Below, piece after piece: positions 1 through 4,956 of a stretch of DNA of 5,505 nucleotides. Origin of the DNA: Ga0077527 sp038106575 (GTDB taxonomy: Bacteria; Pseudomonadota; Gammaproteobacteria; Burkholderiales; SG8-41); contig JAYOED010000110.1 of the NCBI GenBank assembly GCA_038106575.1, positions 1 through 5,505 of the forward strand. The letters run 5' to 3'. The notes under the pieces were generated by a model that saw nothing but the letters and a program-made list of their open reading frames with translations, did no database searches and was not told where the DNA came from. Every line of letters starts with the position of its first letter. Within the stretch, counting starts at the first letter, position 1. The translations under genes and the position numbers were made by a program.

Positions 1-306
1 GATGGCTTTGTCGTAGGAAGCCAGTGCTTGGTCGTACTGCTTGAGTTCTTTAAGCACATTCCCACGGTTAGACCAGGCTTCAGCAAAGTCAAGCTTCAAG
101 CTGATGGCTTTGTCGTAGGAAGCCAGCGCTTGTTCGTACCGCTTGAGTTCTTGAAGCACATTTCCATGGTTTGACCAAGCTTCAGGGTATTCAGGCTTCA
201 AGCTAATGGCTTTGTCGTAGGAATTCAGTGCTTGGTCGTACTGCTTGAGTTCTTGAAGCGCATAACCTAGATTGAACCAAGCTTCATATTTTGAGTTGTT
301 TATATT
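1..306 (-). repeat. 102-bp tandem repeats encoding TPR units
   Basis: Three consecutive 102-bp units start at 1, 103 and 205 on the plus strand, each opening with ATGGCTTTGTCGTAGGAA after a variable first base. Units 1 and 2 differ at roughly 13 of 102 positions by eye. Unit 3 keeps its first ~55 bases and then diverges. The period equals 34 codons, so the repeat is in frame and each copy encodes one TPR. DNA-level similarity this high suggests recent duplication or gene conversion. The array continues beyond the left edge. Confidence 0.85.
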
Positions 307-516
307 CAGTATATGTTTTGAGATCTCTTCTGATTCCGAATATTTTTTTAGCTTTAAAAGAGTTGTCGAAAGATTTGTTAATGTTGACTCTCTATTAGGA
401 ATCATCAATAAGGATTTACGGAAGGCACTCTCAGCCTCAATAAACATTTCTTTATTAAAAAAATCTAAGCCCTTCAAAAAATGAGATTTCGCTAGTTCGA
501 AATTTGTATCGGTCAT
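1..516 (-). CDS. TPR-repeat protein, N-terminal part (runs off left edge)
   Basis: Reading the minus strand from the ATG at 516-514 gives 172 open codons that reach the window edge without a stop, so the C-terminus is missing. The protein begins MTDTNFELAK. Three typical 34-residue tetratricopeptide repeats start at about residues 78, 112 and 146, each with the pattern EAW-N-G-xL-ELK-Y--AL-SYDKAI. Two degenerate repeats lie before them (about 8-41 and 44-77). TPR arrays form alpha-helical superhelices that bind other proteins; partner and role cannot be told from this part. No signal peptide or membrane segment is visible, so it is probably cytoplasmic. Only A-rich sequence, with no clear Shine-Dalgarno, precedes the start, and I found no convincing promoter. 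The gene is AT-richer than the core genes to the right, which hints at accessory DNA. The TPR fold is certain; the function is unknown. Confidence 0.85.
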   Translation of the reverse strand, partial: MTDTNFELAKSHFLKGLDFFNKEMFIEAESAFRKSLLMIPNRESTLTNLSTTLLKLKKYSESEEISKHILNINNSKYEAWFNLGYALQELKQYDQALNSYDKAISLKPEYPEAWSNHGNVLQELKRYEQALASYDKAISLKLDFAEAWSNRGNVLKELKQYDQALASYDKAI

Positions 517-860
517 TTTGTTTAATTAGATGCTTAGTGAGATCTGTTTTATGTAAACATCGACAAGGTTCTCAGGCTTTGGTGTTGAGCACATTCAAAG
601 CGTCCTTCGGAACAAGGATAACTGAATCAATCAGAGCTAAATTCAGTCACAACATCCAATCTTGATTAAGGGGTTTTACGGCTTAAGACAGCTGGCGTTC
701 AGGATAAACCAACCAGAACCATAAACCGTCGAACAAGACGAAGTGGTGGGAGATTTCCAGCTTCATCCGGTCCCGATTACCACTAAACTAAAAACTTAAG
801 TGGTTTGGAAAAAGAAAAAAGGAATTAGATTTCCCTAAGTCTTGATTTCATTGCATTATT
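517..860. other. Gene-free spacer
   Basis: I see no supported gene in these 344 bases. It separates the minus-strand TPR gene from the tRNA-Asn fragment. A short imperfect inverted repeat (ACCACT at 779-784, AGTGGT at 799-804, 14-nt loop) is too weak to assign as a terminator. The only small frame of note is 27 codons on the minus strand (766-683), without a ribosome binding site. The promoter of the TPR gene should lie near 520-600, but no hexamer pair stands out. Confidence 0.5.
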
Positions 861-905
861 TGGCTCCCCGACCTGGGCTTGAACCAAGGACCTGCGGATT
901 AACAG
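861..905 (-). pseudogene. tRNA-Asn 3' fragment (anticodon loop to CCA), 5' half missing
   Basis: On the minus strand this stretch reads as the 3' part of a tRNA-Asn. It has the anticodon loop CTGTTAA (anticodon GTT), the 3' anticodon strand TCCGC, the variable loop AGGTC, a T arm CTTGG-TTCAAGC-CCAGG that pairs with a wobble, the acceptor strand TCGGGGA, discriminator G and an encoded CCA. The sequence before it (906-950) has no D arm and no TCCCCGA acceptor strand, so it cannot fold as a tRNA. A tRNA 3' end cut at the anticodon loop is the usual product of tyrosine-integrase insertion into a tRNA gene, so I infer an att-type scar. Truncation by an ordinary deletion is the alternative. Confidence 0.8.
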
Positions 906-1049
906 GCCACCTTCACATAAATCAAGTCTAGTACAGATGGTGGCAGGGTGTGTCAAGTGGCCATGCAGATTTAACTTTCAGTCTTAAAGTAGTGAACTTT
1001 ACTTACCCCATCTTGCTAAATGCGACCCCTCAACTGACAAAGATTTTTT

Positions 1050-1259
1050 ATGTCAAAACGCACAGCTTCTGCTTTGATGAGACAAGTGTTGATGATGCGC
1101 CACTTCCACGATATGGCATTAAAACAGATAGGTGATGCGCTGGGCATGTCTTGCGAGGGAGTGAGGAAGGTGGAGGCAAAAGCATTTGGCATCATCCGTA
1201 GCAATCCTCAGCTGAGGCAGCGAGGCTTGGATGTGCTGTCAGAACTAGAACAACTTTAA
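1050..1259 (+). CDS. Small stand-alone sigma-70 region 4-like HTH protein
   Basis: This 69-residue protein contains a helix-turn-helix resembling region 4 of sigma-70 factors. Residues about 26-46, with QIGDALGMS followed by EGVRKVEAKA, match the family pattern (E)IG-xLGVS-ERVRQIEAKAL, in which the second helix contacts the -35 element. Regions 1 to 3 of a sigma factor are absent, so it cannot act alone as a complete sigma factor. It could be a DNA-binding regulator, a phage-type RNA polymerase modifier, or a relic. The ATG at 1050 is preceded only by a weak AAAGA-type signal, so expression is uncertain. It lies alone between the tRNA-Asn fragment and tRNA-His in AT-richer DNA, which fits an acquired segment. 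The domain call is moderately firm; the role is inference. Confidence 0.6.
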   Translation: MSKRTASALMRQVLMMRHFHDMALKQIGDALGMSCEGVRKVEAKAFGIIRSNPQLRQRGLDVLSELEQL

Positions 1260-1319
1260 GGAGTTTTTACAGAAAAAATTGTTAGCGACTTGCTTGGGTC
1301 GAATGGATTAGAAGCACAA

Positions 1320-1350
1320 CCCCCCATCACCCCTTAATGGGGGTGGGGTG
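1320..1350. repeat. C/G-rich inverted repeat
   Basis: CACCCC (1328-1333) pairs with GGGGTG (1340-1345) around a six-base TTAATG loop, and T1327 can wobble with G1346. C runs on the left and G runs on the right would allow partial extension. It lies about 60 bp downstream of the sigma region 4-like gene and could end its transcript, but no T tract follows, so an intrinsic terminator is not supported. Confidence 0.4.
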
Positions 1351-1516
1351 GATATGGCTGATGGGACGAGAGGCACGTAGTGCTGGAGCAACTTGTTGCA
1401 ACCACCCACTGACAACCAAATTTAAGGGTTAAATGTTGTACAATCGCTTTTTACTCAATTCCTGCTCAATTTGCTCAATCAAAAACAGGAAATGGCAAAA
1501 AACTGCAATTTAATTT

Positions 1517-1532
1517 ATTGATTTAAATCAAT
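1517..1532. promoter_or_regulatory. FNR/ANR-type palindrome upstream of tRNA-His
   Basis: ATTGATTTAAATCAAT is a perfect 16-bp palindrome. Its core TTGAT-TTAA-ATCAA (1518-1531) matches the FNR/CRP-family oxygen-regulator consensus TTGAT-N4-ATCAA at all ten defined bases. It ends 13 bp before the mature 5' end of tRNA-His. If functional there, it would overlap the tRNA promoter core, a position more typical of repression than activation. The surrounding DNA is AT-rich, so coincidence is possible. Confidence 0.4.
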
Positions 1533-1544
1533 GGGTTAGGTAGT

Positions 1545-1621
1545 GGTGGCTGTAGCTCAGTTGGTAGAGTCCCGGATTGTGATTCCGGTTGTCGTGGGTT
1601 CGAGCCCCATCAGCCACCCCA
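1545..1621 (+). tRNA. hisT-type tRNA-His: tRNA-His (anticodon GTG)
   Basis: This 77-nt cloverleaf carries the histidine-specific extra G at position -1 (1545) opposite C73 (1618). The acceptor stem GTGGCTG pairs with CAGCCAC, the D arm is GCTC/GAGT with one G-T wobble, and the anticodon stem CCGGA/TCCGG encloses loop TTGTGAT with anticodon GTG at 1579-1581. The T arm is CGTGG-GTTCGAG-CCCCA-like and CCA is encoded. G-1 with C73 is the identity element for histidyl-tRNA synthetase. It is convergent with smpB, whose stop lies 25 nt beyond, and no clear terminator is seen between them. Confidence 0.97.
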
Positions 1622-1645
1622 TTATTTCCTGCAAATTCGGCGACT

Positions 1646-2092
1646 CTAATTTTTGTCGCGCAGCAACCGCTGTTGTTCGCGACGCCATTCCTTGTCTTTT
1701 TGAGTTGCGCGCTTGTCGTGCTGTTTCTTGCCCTTGGCCAGGCCGATTTCTAGCTTGATGCGGCCTTTTGTGTAGTGCAGGTCTAATGGCACCAGAGTAT
1801 AACCTGCACGCTCAACGTTGCCGATAAGTCGCGTGATTTCCACGGCATGCAACAGGAGCTTTCGCGTGCGAACGGAATCAGGCAGGACATGTGTGGAGGC
1901 CGTGGGCAACGGGCTTATATGGCAGCCGATCAGAAACAATTCTGCATGACTGATGGTCACGTAGGCCTCCTTGAGCTGCGCGCGCCCGGCACGTATGGCC
2001 TTGGCTTCCCAGCCTTCAAGGACGATGCCCGCCTCGAAGTGCTGTTCGATAAAATAATCGTGAAATGCTTTTTTGTTCTGGACAATGCTCAT
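1646..2092 (-). CDS. smpB: SsrA (tmRNA)-binding protein SmpB
   Basis: SmpB binds tmRNA and carries it into the A site of stalled ribosomes for trans-translation, which rescues the ribosome and tags the nascent peptide for proteolysis. The 148-residue product has the normal family length and its hallmarks: an OB-fold with GIVLEGWEAKAIRAG at residues 22-36, QLKEAYV at 39-45, RTRKLLLH at 75-82, GYTLVPL at 97-103 and the conserved GKKQHDKR at 121-128. The basic C-terminal tail (129-148, ending RDKN) is the segment that enters the mRNA channel. The ATG at 2092 gives MSIVQNKKAF, the usual N-terminus. The Shine-Dalgarno is weak. The gene is divergent from ratA across a 73-bp gap and convergent with tRNA-His. 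Identification is secure. Confidence 0.97.
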   Translation of the reverse strand: MSIVQNKKAFHDYFIEQHFEAGIVLEGWEAKAIRAGRAQLKEAYVTISHAELFLIGCHISPLPTASTHVLPDSVRTRKLLLHAVEITRLIGNVERAGYTLVPLDLHYTKGRIKLEIGLAKGKKQHDKRATQKDKEWRREQQRLLRDKN

Positions 2093-2118
2093 TGCATGAT
2101 CAATCCATGATTGCCTCT

Positions 2119-2124
2119 ATTCTA
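2119..2124 (-). promoter_or_regulatory. Possible -10 element of smpB
   Basis: On the minus strand TAGAAT matches the TATAAT consensus at 5 of 6 bases and would start a transcript about 20 nt before the smpB ATG. No recognisable -35 lies at the proper distance, so this is only a candidate. Confidence 0.25.
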
Positions 2125-2165
2125 ACCGGGCTGGCCTCTCCTATTTTCCGGGGTTTGCGCAACTG

Positions 2166-2603
2166 ATGGCTATGGTCAGTAAAACCGCGCTGGTTCCGTA
2201 TACGGCAGAGCAGATGTTCGGCCTAACAGATGCCGTGGAGCACTACCCGGAATTTCTGCCATGGTGCGGTGGAGCAACCATCATTTTTCGTGACACCGCA
2301 GTGACCCGCGCGACCATCATCATCAATTACCGTGGCATACGGCAAAGTTTTTCGACGGAGAACAGGAAAACCCCGCCCGAATTGATGACGCTGACTCTGA
2401 TTGACGGACCGTTCCGGAAGCTGGATGGGGAGTGGATGTTCACCCCCCTGGGGAGAGATGGCTGCAGGATCGATTTCAAACTTCAGTACGAATTTTCCAG
2501 TATGTTGCTAGAGAAGCTCATTGGTCCGGTGTTCGGGTATATCGCGGATACGCTGGTTGACGCCTTTATCTCCAGAGCAGAGCGGCTCTACGATAAATCA
2601 TGA
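2166..2603 (+). CDS. ratA: RatA-family START/Coq10-like protein
   Basis: This 145-residue protein belongs to the RatA/Coq10 branch of the START-like (SRPBCC) fold, which has a hydrophobic cavity. The family is annotated both as the RatA toxin, reported in E. coli to inhibit 70S ribosome assembly, and as a ubiquinone-binding protein related to mitochondrial Coq10; the sequence does not decide between these. Family signatures are SKTALVPYTAEQMF at residues 5-18, HYPEFLPWC at 26-34, GPFRKLDGEW at 81-90 and an amphipathic C-terminal helix (about 112-142). The start at 2166 gives the usual spacing to the KxxLV motif; ATG at 2172 is a possible alternative. The Shine-Dalgarno is weak. The stop overlaps the rnfH start (ATGA), so the two are translationally coupled. 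Calling it a toxin-antitoxin system with rnfH would be an over-reading. Confidence 0.92.
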   Translation: MAMVSKTALVPYTAEQMFGLTDAVEHYPEFLPWCGGATIIFRDTAVTRATIIINYRGIRQSFSTENRKTPPELMTLTLIDGPFRKLDGEWMFTPLGRDGCRIDFKLQYEFSSMLLEKLIGPVFGYIADTLVDAFISRAERLYDKS

Positions 2604-2875
2604 AAGTCTTTGTCGTTTATTCCTTTCCGCAGGCGTCAACGTTCCTGGAACTTGAATTGGAGGAAGGCGCAACTGTTGCCGTTGCACTCGGTAGATGCGG
2701 GTATAGCGAGGAGTTAAATGATCTCCCGCTGCCGGACATGCCCGTAGGCGTTTTTGGCCGAGTCGTTTCTAAGGAAACAGTGCTAAACGATGGCGACAGG
2801 GTGGAGATTTATCGGCCGTTACTGGCTGATCCCAAGGAAGCCCGCCGCAGGCGCGGCAGGAAACCGCGGCGCTGA
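2600..2875 (+). CDS. rnfH: RnfH-family protein (RatB)
   Basis: This 91-residue protein has the ubiquitin-like beta-grasp fold of the RnfH family. The name comes from association with rnf electron-transport genes in some bacteria; in E. coli the homologue is also called RatB, and its biochemical role is not established. The diagnostic motif VGVFGRVV (residues 49-56) is followed by LNDGDRVEIYRPLLADPKEARRRR (62-85, given in outline) and a strongly basic tail ending GRKPRR. The start codon overlaps the ratA stop by 4 nt, the standard arrangement of this pair. No rnf genes are in the window. It ends 6 nt from the convergent broken DUF4124-type gene, with no obvious terminator between them. Confidence 0.93.
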   Translation: MKVFVVYSFPQASTFLELELEEGATVAVALGRCGYSEELNDLPLPDMPVGVFGRVVSKETVLNDGDRVEIYRPLLADPKEARRRRGRKPRR

Positions 2876-2881
2876 TTATTT

Positions 2882-3318
2882 CTAGTGAGCATCAACAGAG
2901 CGCTGGGCGCGGGCAATTTCGGCCTGACGGCTGGCATCTTTGAGGAAGACCCGTTCCCCAGTCTTGGGATCGTTTTTGACAGTGCGGTGCCCCCCCACAG
3001 GCTGCGTAGATAGGCTTGCGCACTTTCGTAGTTCTGCTTGCGATCGGCAGTTTTCTGGGCTTTCTCATCCGCTTTTTTGGCAGCTTCCTGTCGCTCGACA
3101 CAGCGCTTACGGAATTCAGCATCTCGTTCGGCAAGTGATTTCTGTTCGCCTGATGAAGGCGCACTGTGCTGTTACCGTTTCAGTGGATCGGTCTTGGTGC
3201 CGAGTGGGCAGGCGGAAGCGAATCCAACGCGGCCGCCGGCGCCGACGCATTTCATCATCTGCGCCTTGGCGGCAAGAGGAGTCAAGGCCAAAGCCATAAT
3301 GTCGATAACCAATTTCAT
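2882..3318 (-). pseudogene. Broken DUF4124-type secreted protein (nonsense plus frameshift)
   Basis: The minus strand from ATG 3318 reads as a secreted DUF4124-type protein: a signal-like N-terminus (MKLVIDIMALALTPLAAKA, with an unusual Asp6), then QMMKCVGAGGRVGFASACP with the two cysteines typical of the domain. An in-frame TAA (3174-3172) interrupts after 48 codons. The same frame then continues with GEQKSLAERDAEFRKRCVER and a charged coiled-coil-like region to YLRSL. At a seven-G run (2996-2990) the frame shifts by one base, and the frame then reads HRTVKNDPKTGERVFLKD, ending ARAQRSVDAH and TAG at 2884-2882. Adding one G would restore a 146-codon length, which fits the family. DUF4124 proteins have no established function. 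The position, convergent with rnfH and divergent from guaB, is where intact homologues are expected in Betaproteobacteria (general knowledge). Confidence 0.8.
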
Positions 3319-3428
3319 GTCGACCCGATCCAGATTGATGGCACAACACCTTAAGGCGCATACCGCTGCTTCTGGCCTGAAATTAGCCAGTTTGTCAGCC
3401 GGCGTTGATGGAATAACACAATGATCGG

Positions 3429-3457
3429 TTTACCGTTTACGTCTCAACGCCTATAAT
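3429..3457 (+). promoter_or_regulatory. guaB sigma-70 promoter with GC-rich discriminator
   Basis: The -35 TTTACC (3429-3434, 4 of 6 matches) and a perfect -10 TATAAT (3452-3457) are separated by the optimal 17 bp. Transcription would start near 3464, giving a leader of about 19 nt. TCGCGC directly follows the -10; a GC-rich discriminator is the known mark of promoters under ppGpp and growth-rate control, as reported for E. coli guaB. Regulation here is inferred by analogy. Confidence 0.75.
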
Positions 3458-3469
3458 TCGCGCTTTGCG

Positions 3470-3475
3470 AAGGAC
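3470..3475 (+). promoter_or_regulatory. guaB ribosome binding site
   Basis: AAGGAC (core AAGGA, 3470-3474) lies 8 nt before ATG 3483. It decides for that ATG over the in-frame TTG at 3465, which would sit at the predicted transcription start and upstream of this site. Confidence 0.8.
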
Positions 3476-3482
3476 GCCTCTG

Positions 3483-4949
3483 ATGCGCGTGCTGCAGAAA
3501 GCTCTGACTTTTGACGATGTGCTGCTGGTTCCGGCGCACTCCTCAGTCTTGCCGCGGGAAGTCAGCTTGAAAACTAAGCTTACCCGTGGCATCAGCCTGA
3601 ACATACCGCTGTTGTCCGCGGCAATGGATACCGTGACCGAATCCCGTCTTGCGATTGCCATTGCTCAGGAAGGCGGCATCGGAATCATTCACAAGAACAT
3701 GACGCCAAAGGCGCAGGCCAAGGAAGTCACCAAAGTCAAGCGCTTCGAGAGCGGAATCGTAAAGGATCCGATTACCATTACACCTGACATGACGGTCAGG
3801 GACGTTATGGCGCTGACTCAGCAGTACCGAATATCTGGGTTGCCGGTGATCGAAGCCAATGGTCGCGTGGTCGGAATCGTGACTAACCGGGATTTGCGTT
3901 TCGAGAAAAAGCTTAACCAGCCGGTAAAGAATATCATGACGCCATGTGAGCGTCTGGTCACCGTGCGTGAAGGCGCGAGCCGCGAAGAAGCGCGCGCGCT
4001 GATGCACAAGCATCGTCTGGAACGCGTGCTGGTGGTCAGCAAAAATTTCGAGCTGCGCGGCTTGGTCACCGTGAAGGACATCCTGAAGTCCTCCGAGCAT
4101 CCGAATGCATGCAAGGACAGCCAGGGTCGACTGCGCGTCGGTGCTGCTATCGGCGTAGGCGAGGGCACTGAAGAGCGCGCAGAGGCCCTGGTCGATGCAG
4201 GTGTTGATGTCATCATTGTCGATACCGCTCATGGACACTCAGCCGGTGTTTTGAAGCGCATGCGCTGGCTGAAGCGGACTTACCCAAAACTGCAGGTGAT
4301 CGGCGGCAACATCGCCACCGCTGCCGCGGCCAAGGCGCTCGCGGATCACGGCGCAGACGGGGTGAAGGTCGGGATCGGGCCAGGTTCGATCTGCACCACA
4401 CGTGTCGTGGCGGGTATTGGCGTCCCCCAGATATCGGCGGTAGCCAATGTAGCGAAAGCGCTGCAGAAACTTGGATTGCCGTTGATTGCGGACGGTGGTG
4501 TCCGGTATTCCGGCGATATTGCCAAGGCTATCGCGGCTGGTGCGCATTCAGTAATGGTCGGCAGCCTGTTTGCAGGCACCGAGGAATCACCGGGTGAGAT
4601 CGAATTGTTCCAGGGCCGTTCCTACAAATCCTATCGCGGCATGGGTTCGCTGGGTGCGATGCAGCAGGGTTCAGCCGACCGTTATTTCCAGGAACACGAC
4701 GAGCTCGATACCGAAAAGCTGGTTCCTGAAGGCGTTGAGGGGCGCGTGCCCTACAAAGGCGGCGTCGCGCCGCTGATTCATCAACTTATGGGCGGTTTGC
4801 GCGCCAGCATGGGCTATCTGGGCTGCGCTGGCATCGACGAAGTCCGCCGCGAGGCGGAATTTGTGGAGATCACCACTGCAGGTGTGCGCGAATCTCATGT
4901 CCACGACGTGCAGATCGTCAAGGAAGCGCCCAATTACCGCGTCGAATGA
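3483..4949 (+). CDS. guaB: Inosine-5'-monophosphate dehydrogenase
   Basis: GuaB oxidises IMP to XMP with NAD+, the first committed and rate-limiting step of guanine nucleotide synthesis, as a cytoplasmic homotetramer. From ATG 3483 it has 488 residues, the normal bacterial length, beginning MRVLQKALTFDDVLLVPAHS. The (beta/alpha)8 barrel is interrupted by two CBS domains (about 95-145 and 152-205), which bind adenine or guanine nucleotides in the family. The catalytic loop GIGPGSICTTR places the nucleophile at Cys304. The mobile flap carries YRGMGS at 384-389 and the Arg400-Tyr401 dyad that activates water, equivalent to E. coli Arg401-Tyr402. All key residues are present and the gene appears intact. 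It is preceded by a strong promoter and followed after 7 nt by guaA. Confidence 0.98.
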   Translation: MRVLQKALTFDDVLLVPAHSSVLPREVSLKTKLTRGISLNIPLLSAAMDTVTESRLAIAIAQEGGIGIIHKNMTPKAQAKEVTKVKRFESGIVKDPITITPDMTVRDVMALTQQYRISGLPVIEANGRVVGIVTNRDLRFEKKLNQPVKNIMTPCERLVTVREGASREEARALMHKHRLERVLVVSKNFELRGLVTVKDILKSSEHPNACKDSQGRLRVGAAIGVGEGTEERAEALVDAGVDVIIVDTAHGHSAGVLKRMRWLKRTYPKLQVIGGNIATAAAAKALADHGADGVKVGIGPGSICTTRVVAGIGVPQISAVANVAKALQKLGLPLIADGGVRYSGDIAKAIAAGAHSVMVGSLFAGTEESPGEIELFQGRSYKSYRGMGSLGAMQQGSADRYFQEHDELDTEKLVPEGVEGRVPYKGGVAPLIHQLMGGLRASMGYLGCAGIDEVRREAEFVEITTAGVRESHVHDVQIVKEAPNYRVE

Positions 4950-4956
4950 TCGGCAC

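Larger units (their letters stand above)
1260..1544. other. Intergenic stretch before tRNA-His
   Basis: No gene is supported in these 285 bases. The stretch contains a C/G-rich inverted repeat at 1320-1350 and an AT-rich segment leading to the FNR-type palindrome at 1517-1532. A -10-like TACAAT occurs at 1439-1444 but lacks a correctly spaced -35, so the tRNA-His promoter is not resolved. Confidence 0.45.

Noticed and set aside
1..306. Tandem repeats as a CRISPR array
   Set aside because: The units are contiguous, in frame and encode TPRs; there are no spacers.
272..484. Plus-strand 70-codon frame
   Set aside because: Antisense to the TPR gene, whose degenerate repeats continue through this stretch.
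683..766. Minus-strand 27-codon frame encoding a short hydrophobic peptide (contains FVLFDGLWFWLVY)
   Set aside because: No ribosome binding site, no promoter and no recognised family; too short to support.
1320..1350. Intrinsic terminator of the sigma region 4-like gene
   Set aside because: The hairpin is plausible, but no T tract follows on either strand.
861..1540. tRNA-Asn interrupted by a group I intron
   Set aside because: No 5' exon (acceptor strand or D arm) could be found on the minus strand up to tRNA-His.
2166..2875. ratA-rnfH as a classical toxin-antitoxin module
   Set aside because: The pair is a widely conserved core arrangement, and RnfH is not an established antitoxin; the toxin label rests on E. 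coli work only.
2940..3424. Plus-strand open frames (2940-3299, 3038-3424) after rnfH
   Set aside because: They are Arg/Ser-rich shadows of the minus-strand DUF4124-type pseudogene, whose translation is family-like.
3433..3448. PurR-like operator overlapping the guaB promoter (CCGTTTACG)
   Set aside because: It matches only part of the enterobacterial PurR consensus and lacks its symmetry.
3543..4238. Long minus-strand open frame (231 codons) inside guaB
   Set aside because: It is antisense to an intact, fully conserved GuaB and its translation resembles no family; it is a shadow of GC-rich coding sequence.
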